From Scylla paramamosain (lineage: Eukaryota > Arthropoda > Malacostraca > Decapoda > Portunidae), in assembly GCF_035594125.1 (NCBI RefSeq), contig NC_087151.1, forward strand, positions 20,803,753 through 20,867,752: a DNA stretch of 64,000 nt, in the 5' to 3' direction. Positions 49,001-62,979 of the stretch are shown in pieces. Both the position numbers and the translations under genes were made by a program. Positions within the stretch are counted from its first letter, which is position 1. Each line of letters opens with the position of its first letter. The notes beneath the pieces were generated by a model. It saw only the letters and a list, made by a program, of their open reading frames with translations. It was not told the origin of the DNA and ran no database searches.

Positions 49001-52000
49001 GAAATTATGTGAAAAAAGAACATTATGAAAAAAAGTTAATTTTAGCTTTTTTTTCGGACTGTTATGTACCAAATCCTAAAGTGCATGCAAAGCCACCTGT
49101 CTTTTGTGTTTTTTTTTTTCAGCATGTTAGGCACCAAAACGATAAATAATATGGAAGTCACTCAATGTGGGAATCCATCACAAAATTACTGAAAAAGTGT
49201 CTTTTCAGTGTTTTACGTAGAAAAACGCTAAATCGAATGCAAACCAACGAATATGGAGAAATAGAATAACATTACCAAAAGGTATATTTTGAGTGTTTTT
49301 GAGCTTACCTTCAAAAAACGCGAAAATGGATGAAAAGCACTCTATATTGGGATACAAAAGGACATTACGAGAAACGTGTATAATGAGTGTTTTATAGTTT
49401 CACAACAGCCAGAAGGCAAAAATCGAAAAACCTGGTGTACGAGTATATGGAGAAGTTTCTTAGATACCAAAATGCTGAAACTCAGATATAACACTCTTAA
49501 TTAAGAATAGAAAACAACCATACCAAATGCATGTATTTTCAGTGGTTTTTACATTCTTCGTTACCAAAACCAAAAATTGCATGCGAAACCAGCTTTATGT
49601 GGGAAAAAAATTACATTACCAGAAAAGTGTCTTTTGAGTGTTTTTGAACGTGATATGCACAAAAGCATTAAAAATTAGGGCAATCACATTATATGGGAAT
49701 AAAACCAACTTTTACCAAGAACCTGCCTTTACGTGTTTTTGAGCTTCTTACATACCAAAACGCTAAAACGCATGTGAAACACCCTTTATGGAGAAACAGA
49801 ATAACATTACCAGAAACATGTATTTTGAGTGTTTTTGATCATGTTACCTATAAAAACGCCTAAATACATGCAAAGAACCCTATGTTTGGAAAATGAAAGG
49901 ATATTAAGAAAATCGTGTATTATGAGTGTTTTTAAGTTCCTTAAGTACCATAAAGCTAAAACCCACAAATAACTCGTTATAGAGAGATTTTTTTTTTCTT
50001 GTTATTCATCTTCATAGGTACCGAGATGCCAAAATTCTGGCAAAATTTGTGGAAATTTTGTAAAAAAAAAATCATTATAAAAAAAATAATTTTAGGTTTT
50101 TTCCGGAGTTATGTACAAACTCTGAAGTGCATGCAGATCCACCTATATGGGGAAATTACACGACTTTACCAGAAACCTGTCTTTTGAGTGTTTTTCAGCA
50201 ATTTCAACAATATTATTTAAAACGTGTCTTTTCAGTGATTTACGTAGAAAAACGGTAAAACGGATGCAAGCCAACCAATATGAAGAAATAGAATAACATT
50301 ACCAAAAATATATATTTTGATGTGTTTTTGAGCTTGTTACCTACAAAAAATGCAAAAATGGATAGAAAGCACTTCATATTGGCAAAGAAGAGGACATTAG
50401 GAAAAACGTGTATGAGTGTTTTATAGTTTGACAAGAACTACAAGGTAAAATACTCAAAAACTCGTGTACATAAAGAAGTTTCTTACATACCAAAAAGCTG
50501 AAACTCATGAATAACACTTTTAATTTTGAAACAGAAATACCTTACCAAATGTGTGTATTAGAAAAGGTTCTTACATACCAAAATGCTGAAACTCATGAAT
50601 AAACCTTTTAATTAAGAAATAGAACAACCTTACTAAATGCCTGTGTTTTGAGTTTTTTTTTTCACATTCTTAGTTACCAAAACCCCAAATTCCATGCAAA
50701 ACTACCTTTATTTGGGAAAAAAAAAATGATATAACCAGAAAAGTGTCTTTTGAGTGTTTTTGAGCGTGTTAAGCAATAAAGCACTAAAAAGCATTACATG
50801 GGAATAAAAACAACTTTTACCAAGAACTTGCCTTTAAGTGTTTTTGAACTCATTACATACCAAAACGCTAAAACGCATGGAAAACACCTTTTATGGAGAA
50901 ACAGAATAAAATTACCAAAAACATATATTTTAAGTGTTTTTGATCAAGTTATCTATACGAGTAAAAACGTTTAAATACATGCAAAAAACCTTGTTTGCGA
51001 AACGAAAGGACATTACGAGAAACGTGTATTATAAGTGTTTTTAAGTTCCTTAAGTACCAAAAAGCTAAAACCCACAAATAACACTCTTTATTTAGTAAAA
51101 AAAAGTAAGAAAATAAAAAAAAGGATTTTTTTTTTTTATTAATCTTCATAGGTACCGAGATGCCAAAATTCTGGGAAAATTCAGGGCTATTATATGATAA
51201 AACAAAAATTATCAAAAAAGTAAATTATAACTTTTTTTTTCGGACTGTTATGTACCAAACCCTAAAGTGCATCCAAAGACTCTTATATGAGGAAATTAAA
51301 CGACCTTACCAGAAATCTGTTTTTTGAGTGTTTTTCAACATGTTAGGCACCAAAACGATTAATAATGAGGAACTCACTCTATATGAGAATCCAAAACAAA
51401 ATTGCTGACAACGAGTTTTTTCTTTGTTTTACGTAGAAAAACGCTAAAACGGATGCAAACGTACCAATATCAAGACATAGAAAAACATTACCAAAAAGGT
51501 ATATTTTGAGTGTTTTGAGCTTGTTACCTACAAAAAACGCGAGAATTGATGCAAAGCACTCTATATTAGAAAACAAAAGGACTTTGCAAGAAAAGTGTAT
51601 AATGGGTTTTTTATAGTTCAAAAGAACCAAAAGGCAAAAAACAGAAAAACCTAGATACCAAAATGCTGAAACTCATGAATAACACTCTTAATTGAGAAAC
51701 ACAACAACCTTACTAAATGCGTGTATTTTGAGTGCTTTTCACATTCTTAGTTACCAAAACCCCAAATTGCATGCGAAACCACCTTTATGTGAGGAAAAAA
51801 TGATATTACCAGAAAAGTATCTTTTAAGTGTTTTTGAGCGTGATAGGCAATAAAGCACTAAAAAGCAGGGCAATCATATTACATTGGAATAACACCAATT
51901 TCTACCAAAAATTTGCCTTTAAGTGTTTTTGAGCTCCTTATATACCAAACCGCTAAAACGCATACAAAACAAACTTTATGGAGAAACAGAATAACATTAC

Positions 52001-55000
52001 CAAAAACATGTATTTTGAGTGTTTTTGATCATGTTATCTATAAAAACGCTTAAATACATGCAAAGAATATTATGTTTGGGAAACAAAAGGACATTACGAG
52101 AAACGTGTATTATGCGTGTTTTTTAAGTTGCTTAAGTACCAAAAAGTTAAAACCCACAAATAACACTCTTTATTTAGAAATAAAAAAATAAAAAACATAT
52201 AAAAAATAGGAATTTTTTTTTTTTTTTGTTATTCATATTCATAGGTACCGAGATACCAAAATTCTGGGAAAATTCAGGGCAATCATATGATAAAAGAATA
52301 TTATTAAAAAAGTTAATTTCCGGTTTTTTTTTTTCGGACTGTACCAAACCTTAAAGTGGATGCAAAGACTCCTATATGAGGAAATTAAACGACCTTAAAA
52401 GAAATATGTGTTTTGAGTGTTTTTTTAGCATGTTAGGCACCAAAACGATAAATAATAAGGAACTCACTATATATGGGAATCCCCAAAAAAGTTGCTGAAA
52501 ACGTGTCTTCTCAGTGTTTTACGTATAAAAACGCTAAAACGGATGCAAAGCAACCAATATCAAGAAATAGAAAAACGTTACTAAAAATGCATATTTTGAG
52601 TGTTTTTGAGCTTGTTACCTACAAAAAATGCGAAAATTGATGCAAAGCACTCTATATTGGGAAACAAAAGGACATTGCAAAATCTCGTGTATATGGAGAG
52701 GTTTCCTAGATACAAAAATGCTAAAACTCATGTATAACACTTCTAATTGAGAAACAGAACAACCTTAATAAATGCGTGTATTTTGAGTGCTTTTCACATT
52801 CTTAGTTAGCAAAACCCCAAATTGCATGCGAAAATAGATTTGTGGGAAAAAAAATGATTTACCAGAAAAGTGTCTTTTGAGTGTTTTTGAGCGTGATAGA
52901 AAAAAAAAAGCATTAAAAAGGAGGGCAATCACATTACATTGGAGGAAAACGAATTTTTAACAAGAACTTGCCTTTAAGTGTTTTTGAGCTCCTTATATAG
53001 CAAAACACTAAAACGCATGCAAAACTCTCTTTATGGTGAAACAATAACATTAACAAAAACATGTATTTTGAGTGTTTCTGATTATGTTACCAATAAAAAC
53101 GTTTAAATAAATGCATAGAACACTATTTTTGGGGGGAAACGAAAGAAGATTACGAGAAACGTGTATTATGAGTGTTTTTAAGTTCATTAATTACCAAAAA
53201 GCTAAAAGCCACAAATAACACTCCTTATTGAGAAACAATAAATAAATAAAAAAAATACAATATTTTTTGTTCTTTCTTATTCATACCGAAATGCCAAAAT
53301 TCGGGCAAAAATTCAGGAAATTATGTGAAATAAGAACATTATCAAAAAAGTTATATTTAGCTTTTTTTTTCGGACTGTTATGTACCAAACCCCTAAAGTG
53401 CATGCAAAGCCTCCTATATGGGGAATTTAAACGTTTTTGCCAGAAAACGGTCTTATGAGTGTTTTTCAGCATGTTAGGAACCAACACGATAAATAACATG
53501 GAAGTTAATCTATATGGGAATGAAAAAAAAAATTACTAATAACGTGTCTTTTCGGTGATTTACGTAGAAAAACGCTAAAACGGATGTAAACCAACCAATA
53601 TGAAAAGATAAAATAGCATTACCAAAAATGTATATTTTAAGTGTTTTTGAAATTGTTACCTACAAAAAACGCGAAAATGGATAGAAACCACTCTATATTG
53701 GGAAGCAAATGGACTTTACGAGAAACGTGTATAATGAGTGTTTTATAGTTTCACAAGAACTACAAGGCAAAAAACGCAAAAATTCGTTTATATAGAGAAG
53801 TTTCTTACATTCCAAAATGCTGAAACTCTGGAACAACACTCTTAATTGAGAAACAGAACAATCTTACTAAATGCGTGTATTTTGAGTGCTTTTCACATCC
53901 TTAGTTACCAAAACCCCAAATTGCATGCGAAACCAGCCTTATGTGGGACAAAAATGACATTACCAGAAAAATGTCTTTTGAGTGTTTTTTTTTTTTTAGC
54001 GTGTAAGGCAATAAAGCACTAAAAAGCAGGGCAATCACATTACATTGGAATAAAACCAATTTTAAACAAGAACTTGCCTTTAAGTGTATTTGAGCTCCTT
54101 CTATACCAAAACACTAAAATGTATGCAAAATACACTTTATAGTGAAACAGAATAACATTACCAAAAACATGTATTTTGAGTGTTTTTGATCATGTTACCA
54201 ATAAAAACGCTTAAATACATACAAAGAACCGTATTTTTGGGAAATGGAAGGACATTACGAGAAACGTGTATTATGAGAATTTTTAAGTTCATTAAGTACG
54301 AAAAAGCTTAAAGCCACAAATTACACTCTTTATTGAGAGAAAAAAAAATAAATAAATGAAAAAATGCCATTTTTTTTTTTCATTCATATTCATCTTCACA
54401 GGTAACGAGGTGCCAAAATTCGGGCAAAGTTCAGGAAATTATATGAAATAAGAACATTATCAAAAAAGTTAAATTTAGCTTTTATTTCGGACTGTTATGT
54501 ACCAAACCCGTAAAGTACATGCAAAGCCACCTATATAGGGAAATTAAACGTCTTTGCCAGAAAACTGTCTTATGAGTGTTTTTCAGCATGTTAGGAACCA
54601 ACACGATAAAACCCAAGGAAGTCTATCTATATGGGAATCCAAAACAAAATTATTGAAAACGTGTCTTTTCAGTGTTTTACGTAGAAAACACTAAAACGGA
54701 TGCAAACTAACCAAAATGAAGAAATAGAATAACATTAACAAAAAGATATATTTTGAGTGTTTTTGAAATTGTTACCTACAAAAAAAACGCGAAAATGAAT
54801 GGAAAGCACTCTATATTGGGAAGCAAAATGCACCAAAAAGCATGTTAGGCACCAAAACGATAAATAATATGAAAGTCACTCTATATGGAAATCCAAAACA
54901 AAATTACTGGAAACGTGTCTTTTAAAAGATTTACGTAGAAAAACGGATGCAAACCAACTAATATGAAGAAATAGAATAACATTACCAAAAAAGTATATTT

Positions 55001-55451
55001 TGTGTGTTTTTGAGCTTGTTACATAAAAAGAAATGCGAAAATGGATGCGAAGCACTCTATATGAGGAAAAAAAAGGACATAACGAGAAACGTGTATAATG
55101 AGTGTTTTATAGTTTCACCAGAATCACAAGGCAAAAAACGCAAAAACTCGACTGTATGGAGAAGTTTCTAAGATACCAAAATACTGAAACTCATGAATAA
55201 CACTCATAATCAAGAAACAGAACAACCTTACTAAATGCATGAATTTTGAGTGTTTTTTTTACATTCTTAATTACCAAAAACCCAAATTCTATGCGAAACT
55301 AGCTTTATGTGGGAAAAAAATGACATTACCAGAAAAGTGTCTTTGAGTGTTTTTGAGCATGTTAGGCAATAAAGCACTAAAAAGCAGGGCAATCACATTA
55401 CATGTGAAAAAAAACAACTTTTACGAAGAACTTACCTTTTAGTGTTTCGGT

Positions 55452-55901
55452 ACGCATTTAGTAAGGTTGCTCTGTTTCTCAATTAAGAATGTTATTTATG
55501 AGTTTCAGCATTTACACGAGTTTTTGCGTTTTTTGCCTTGTAGTTTTTTTTAATTATAAAACATTCATTATACATTTTTCTTGCAAAGTCCCTTTGTTTT
55601 CCAATATAGAGAGCTTTGTATCCATTTTCGCGTTTTTTTTTTGTAGGTAACAAGCTCAAAAACACTCAAAATATACATTTTTTGGTAATGTTTTTCTGCT
55701 TCTTGATATTGGTTGGTTTGTATCAGTTTTAGCGTTTTTGTACGTAAAATACTGAGAAGACACGTTTTCAGTAATATTCTTTTGGATTCCCACAGAGTGA
55801 GTTCCTTATTATTTATCGTTTTGGTGCCTAACATGCTGAAAAACACTCAAAAGACAGATTTCTGGTAAGGTCTTTAATTTCCTCATATGGGAGGCTTTGC
55901 A
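55452..55901 (-). repeat. Inverted satellite segment
   Basis: About 450 bp reading as the reverse complement of the neighbouring units (ACGCATTTAGTAAGG at the start, GGCTTTGCATAT at the end). Duplicated at 61365-61820. Confidence 0.82.
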
Positions 55902-58900
55902 TATCTTTTCAGTGTTTTTGAGCGGGTTACACAATAAAGCACTAAAAGCCAGGGCAATCACATTACATGGGAATAAAACCAAATTTTACCAAGAACTGGC
56001 CTTTAAGTGTTTTTGAGCTCCTTACATACCAAAACGCTAAAACACATGCAAAATACATTTTATGGAGAAACAGAATAACATTACCAAATACATGTATTTT
56101 GAGTGTTTTTGATCATGTTATCTAAAAAAAAACGCTTAAATACATGGAAAGATCCTTGTGTTTGGGAATCGAAAGAACATTACGAGAAACATGTATTATG
56201 ACTGATTTTTAAGTTTCTTCAGTACCAAAAAAGCTAAAACCCAAAAATAACAATCTTTAGAAAAAATAAATAAATAAACAAAAAAATGGGATTTTTTTTT
56301 TTTTATTCATCTTCATAGGTACCGAGATGCCAAAATTCTGCCAAAATTCAGGGAATTTATGTGGAAAAAAGAACAATATCATAAAAGTTAATTTTAGCTT
56401 TTTTTCGGATTGTTATGTACCAAACCCTAAAGTGCATGCAAAGCCACCTATATAAGGAAGTTAAACGACTTCACCAGAAACCTGTCTTTTCAGTGTTTTT
56501 CAGCATGTTAGGCACTAAAACGATAAATAATATGGAAGTCAGTCAATATGTGAATCAAAAAGAAAATTACTGAAAACGTGTCTATTCAGTGTTTTACGTA
56601 GAAAAACGCTAAAGCGGATACAAACCATCCTATATGAAGAAATAGAATAACATTACCAAAAAAGATATATTTTGAGTGTTTTTGAGCTTGTTACCTACGA
56701 AAAATGCAAAAATAGATGTAAAGCACTCCATATTCGGAAAGAAAAGGACATTACGAGAAACGTATATAATGAGTGTTTTATAGTTTTAAAAGAACCACAA
56801 GGCAATAAACGCATAAACTCGTGTATATAGATAAATTTCTTACATATCAAAATGAATAAATGCATGAATAACACTTTTAATCGATAAACAGAACTACCTT
56901 ACCAAATTGTGTATTTTGAGTGTTTTTCACATTCTTAGTTACGAAAATGCCAAATTACATGCGAAACTAGCTTCATGTGGGAAAAAAAAAAAAAGACATT
57001 AGAAAAGTGTCTTTTGAGTTTTTTTCAGCGTGATATGCAACAAAGCACTAAAAAGCAGAACGATCACATTACATGGGAATAAAACCAACTTTTAAGAAGA
57101 ATTTGCCTTTAAGTGTTTTTTAACCCCTTATATACCAAACCGCTAAAACGCATGCAAAACAAACAGAATAACATTACCAAAAACAAGTATTTTGAGTGTT
57201 TTTTACCATGTTATCTATAAAAACGCTTAAGTATATGCAAAGAACATTATGTTTGGGAAACAAAAGGACATTACGAGAAACGTGTATTATGAGTGTTTTT
57301 TTTAAGTTCCTTAAGTACCAAAAAGCTAAAATCCATAAATAACACTCTTTATTTAGAAAATAAAAATAAAAAAAAAAAAATAAAAAATATGATTTTTTTT
57401 TTTTTGTTATTCATCTTCATAGGTACCGAGATCCCAAAATTCTGGGGAAATTCAGGGCAAATATGTGATAAAAGAATATTATCAAAAAAGTTAATTTCAG
57501 CTCTTTTATTTTTTCGGACTGTTATGTACCAAACCCTAAAGTGCATGGAAAGCCTCCAATATGAAGAAATTAAACGACCTTACCAGAAATCTGTGTTTTG
57601 AGTGTTATTTAGCATGTTAGGCACCAAAACGATAAATAATAAGGAACTCACTCTATATGGGAATCCAAAACAAAGTTACTGAAAACGTGTCTTCTCAGTG
57701 TTTTACATAGAAAAACGCTAAAACAGATGCAAAGGAACCAATATCAAGAAATAGAAAAAAGTTACTAAAAAGGTATATTTTGAGTGTTTTTGAGCTTGTT
57801 ACCTACAAAAAACTTGAAAATTGATGGAAAGCACTCTATATTGGGAAACAAAATGACATTGCAAGAAAAGTGTATAATGAGTGTTTTATAGTTCAAAAGA
57901 ACCACAAGGCAAAAAACGCAAAATCTCGTGTATATGGAGAGGTTTCCTAGATACTAAAATGCTAAAACTCATGTATAACACTCCTAATTGAGAAACAGAA
58001 CAACCTTACTAAATGCGTGTATTTTGAGTGCTTTTAACATTCTTAGTTACCAAAACCCCAAATTGCATGCGAAAATAGATTTGTGGGAAAAATAAAAATG
58101 ATTTACCAGAAAAGTGTCTTTTGAGTGTTTTTGAGCGTGATAGGCAATAAAGTACTAAAAAGGAGAGCAATCACATTACATTTGAGTAAAACGTATTTTT
58201 ACCAAGAACTTGCCTTTAAGTGTTTTTGAGCTTCTTATATACCAAAACACTAAAACGCATGCAAAACACACTTTATGGTGGAACAGAATAACATTACCAA
58301 AAACATGTATTTTGAGTGTTTTTGATCACGTTACCAATAAAAACGCTTAAATACATGCAAAGAACACTATTTTTGGGAAACGAAAGGAGATTACGAGAAA
58401 CGTTTATTATGAGTGTTTTTAAGTTCATTAATTACCAAAAAGCTAAAAGCCACAAATAAAACTCTTTATTGAGAAAACAATAAATAGAAAAAAAAAAATA
58501 CGATATTTTTTTTTTCTTTCTTATTCATCTTGACAGGTACCGATATGTCAAAATTCGGGCAAAATTCAGGAAATTATGTGAAATAAGAACATTATCAAAA
58601 AAGTTAAACTTAGGTTTTTTTTCGGACTGTTATGTACCAAACCCGTAAAGTGCATGCAAAGCCACCTATAACGGTAAATTTGCCAGAAAACGGTCTTATG
58701 AGTGTTTTTCAGCATCTTAGGAACCAACACGATAAATAACATGGAAGTCAATCTATAGGGGAATCCAAAACAAAATTACTAAAAACGTGACTTTTCCGTG
58801 TTTTACGTAGAAAAACGCTAAAACTGATGCAAACCAACCAATATGATCAAATAAAATAACATTACCAAAAAGGTATATTTTGAGTGTTTTTAAATTTGTT

Positions 58901-61364
58901 ACCTACAAAAAAACGCGAAAATGGATGGTAAGCACTCTATATTCGGAAGCAAAAGGACATTACGAGAAACGTGTACAATGAGTGTTTTATAGTTTCACAA
59001 GAACTACAAGGCAAAAAACGTAAAAACTCGTGTATATAGAGAAGTTTCTTACATTCTAAAATGCTGAAAATCTGGAACAACACTCTTAATTGAGAAACAG
59101 AACAATCTTACTAAATGCGTTAATTTTGAGTGTTTTTCACATTCTTAGTTACCAAAACCCCAAATTGCATGCGAAACTAGCTTTATGTGGGTAAAAAATG
59201 ACATTACTATAAAAAAAATGTCTTTTGAGTGTTTTTGAGCGTGTTAGGCAATAAAGCACTAAAAAGCAGGGCAAACACATTACATTGGAATAAAATCAAT
59301 TTTTAACAAGAACTTGCCTTTAAGTGTTTTTGAGCTCCTTATATACCAAAACACTAAAACGCATGCAAAATACACTTTATGGTGAAACAGAAGAACATTA
59401 CCAAAAACATGTATTTTGAGGGTTTTTGATCATGTTACCAATAAAAACGCTTAAATACATGTAAAGAACCCTATTTTTGGGAAACAAGAGGACATTACGA
59501 GAAACGTGTATTATAAGTGTTTTTAAGTTCCTTGAGTATCAAAAAAGCTAAAACCCACAAATAACACTCTTTAAAGAGAAAAAAAAGAAAAGAAAATATA
59601 TATATTTTTTTCTTTTTTATTATTCATCTTCATAGGTACTATGATGCCAAAATTCTGGCAATATTCTTTGGGAATAGAAAACAAAATTACTGAAAACATG
59701 TCTTTTCGGTGTTTTACGTAGAAAAACGCTAAAACAGATGAAAACCAACCAATATGAAGATATAGAATAACATTACCAAAGAGGTATATTTTGAGTGTTT
59801 TTGAGCTTGTTACCTACAAAAAACGCGAAAATGGATGCAAAGCACTCCCTATTGGATAAGAAAAGGATATTACGAGAAACATGTATAATGAGTGTTTTAT
59901 TATTTTCGGGGAAAAGAACTTGTGGTTCACAAGAACCACAAGGCAAAAAACGCAAAAACTCGTGTATATAAAGAAGTTTCTTAGATACCAAAATGCTGAA
60001 ACTCATGAATAAAAATCTTAATTGAGAAACAGAACAACATTACCAAATGCGTGTATTTTTAGTGTTTTTTCATATTCTTTTCCAAAACCCTAAATAGCAT
60101 GCGACACTAGCTTTATGTGGGAAAAAAATGACATTACCAGAAGTATCTTTTTAGTGTTTTTTGAGCGTGTTAGGTAATAAAGTACTAAAAAGCAGGGCAA
60201 TCATATTACATTGGAATAAAACCAATTTTTACCGAGAACTTGCCTTGAGGTGTTTTTCAGCTCCTTACATACCAAATCGCTAACACGTATGCAAAACACT
60301 CCTTTATGGAGAAGCAGAATAACATTACCAAAAATAAGTGTTTTGAGTGTTTTTTTTATCATGTTACCTATAAAAACGCTTAAATACATGCAAAGATCCC
60401 CATATTTTGGAAACGAAAGGACATTACGAGAAATATGTATTATGAATGTTTTTATGTTCTTTAAGTCCAAAAACGTTAAAACCTACAAATAACACTCTTT
60501 ATAGAGAAAAAAAAAAAAAAAAAAAAATTTTATTTTTTTGTTATTGATGTTCATAGGTACCAAGATGCCAAAGTTCTGCCAAAAATTCAGGGAAATTATG
60601 TGGAAAAAACATTATCGAAAAAGTTAGTTTTACCTTTTTTTTTGGAGTTATGTTCCAAACCATAAAGTGTATGCAAAGCCACCTATCTGATGAAATTTAT
60701 ACGACTTTACAAGTAATCTGTCTTTTGAGTGTTTTTCTGCAAGTTAGGCACCAAAACGATAAATAATATGAAAGTCACTCTATATGGAAATCCAAAACAA
60801 AATGACTGAAAACGTGTCTTTTAAAAGATTTACGTAGAAAAACGCTAAAACGGATGCAAACCAACCAATATGAAGAAATAGAATAACATTACCAAAAAAG
60901 TATATTTTGTGTGTTTTTGAGCTTGTTACATAAAAAAAAAAAAAACGCGAAAGTGGATGTAAAGTACTCTATATAAGAAAAAAAAAGGACATAACGAGAA
61001 ACGTGTATAATGAGTGTTTTATAGTTTCACCAGAATCACAAGGGAAAAAACGCAAAAACTCGACTGTATGGAGAAGTTTCTAAGATACCAAAATACTGAA
61101 ACTCATGAATAACACTTTTAATCAAGAAATAGAACAACCTTACTAAATGCGTGTATTTTGAGTGTTTTTTTTACATTCTTAGTTACCAAAACCCCAAATT
61201 CCATGCGAAACTAGTTTTATGTGGGAAAAAAATGACATTATCAGAAAAGTGTCTTTAAGTGTTTTTGAGCGTGTTAGTCAATAATGCACTAAAAAGCAGG
61301 GCAATCACATTACATGGGAATAAAACCAACTTTTACGAAGAACTTGTCTTTTAGTGTTTTTGAC

Positions 61365-61820
61365 ACGCATTTAGTAAGGTTGCTCTGTTTCTCAATTAAG
61401 AGTGTTATTTATGAATTTCAGCATTTACACGAGTTTATTGCGTTTTTTGCCTTGTGGTTTTTTGAATTATAAAACATTCATTATACATTTTTCTCGCAAA
61501 GTCCCTTTGTTTTCCAATATAGAGAGCTTTGTATCCATTTTCGCGTTTTTTTTTTTGTAGGTAACAAGCTCAAAAACACTCAAAATATACATTTTTGGTA
61601 ATGTTTTTCTGCTTCTTGATATTGGTTGGTTTGTATCAGTTTTAGCGTTTTTGTACGTAAAACACTGAGAAGACACGTTTTCAGTAATTTTCTTTTGGAT
61701 TCCCACATAGAGTGAGTTCCTTATTATTTATCGTTTCGGTGCCTAACATGCTGAAAAACACTCAAAAGACAGATTTCTGGTAAGGTCTTTAATTTCCTTA
61801 TATGGGAGGCTTTGCATGTC
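61365..61820 (-). repeat. Inverted satellite segment (duplicate)
   Basis: Near-identical to 55452-55901, with the same breakpoints on both sides, so the inversion happened before this segment was duplicated. Confidence 0.82.
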
Positions 61821-61904
61821 TTTTCAGTGTTTTTGAGCGTGTTACACAATAAAGCACTAAAAGCCAGGGCAATCACATTATATGGGAATAAAACCAAATT
61901 TTAC

Positions 61905-62979
61905 CAATTTTACAATGCAATTTAGCGTAAAAAGTAAAAACAAAACTCAAAAGACTCGTTTTTCGTAACGTTTTGTATTCCGCTAGAAGGTCATTTTCCA
62001 TGCTTTTTAGCGTTTTGTTGCGTAACGTGCTAAAAGGCACATAAATACATGTTTCTCGTTTCTTGTAATCACGTTTCATTTTCGTATATAAAGGCTTTTT
62101 CAGGTATTTTGGTAATGTAAAAAGCACTCAAAATGCTTGTTTTTAGTAATGTCGTTCTGTTTTTTTTTCATATATAGTTGTATTATCGCCTTTTTCCGTT
62201 TTGGCATCTAAGAAGCTTAAAAACACTTTCTCGTAATGTCTTTTCGTTTCATCATAGAGAGTACTTTGCACGGTTTTTTTCTTTTTTGTAACAAACTCAG
62301 AAAACAATTGAAATACAAGTTTAAATAAAGTTATTGTGTTTCTGAATAAAGCATATTTATATGCGCTTTAGCTTTTGGAAACGTAAGTAGCTCACAAACA
62401 CTGAAAAGAGACATTTTTTGTAATGTTGTTTTGTTTTCCTAGATATAGTGGACACACAAAGCGTTTTCGCTTTTATCGTTTTGGTGCCTAGCACGCTCAT
62501 CAACATCTGGAAAGACACTTCTGGAAAACTCGTTTCGCCATTTAGGGTGCATTACATAGACAATGGCGTTTTGGTACCTAACAATGTGAAATATACTTAA
62601 AATAGACGTTTTTGGTAATGTTGTTTTGTTTCTCCAAAGAGATCGCTAGTCATGCGATTTCTCGTTTTTGTACATAAGAAGCCCCCAAAAAACACCCTTA
62701 AGAAATGGTTCTCGCAATGCCCTTTCGTCTAAACATATAGGGAACTTTGGATGCATTTTGCCGGTTTTGTACGTAAAAAACCTGAAAACAGTCAAAATAC
62801 TTGTTTTTGGTAAAATTATTCTGTTTCACCATGAACTGTGTTTTATATGGGTTTTATCGTTTCAGTACGTAAGAAGATTAAAAACACTCAAAAGACATGT
62901 ACGTAACGTTGTTTTGTATTCTTATATAAGGTGATTTCCATGCTTTTAAGCGTGTTGGTAACTAACACGCTCAAAAACA
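61905..62979 (-). repeat. Terminal inverted satellite segment
   Basis: After ACCAATTTTACAATGCAATT the simple monomers run in reverse orientation up to the LINE at 62980. They resemble the five-subtype layout of block 1, not the ~1.07-kb unit. Confidence 0.82.

Larger units (their letters stand above)
54831..62979. repeat. Satellite block 3: rearranged units
   Basis: Begins at a sharp junction (AAAATGCACCAAAAAGCATG) and contains a partial further copy of the supra-unit. Units near 56310, 57418, 58535 and 59640 match, in turn, those near 19148/37495, 34345/52240, 35455/53280 and 36508, so intermediate units are missing. A segment of about 1.15 kb (about 54840-55990) recurs at about 60745-61900. 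Three inverted segments are present. No genes. Confidence 0.82.
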
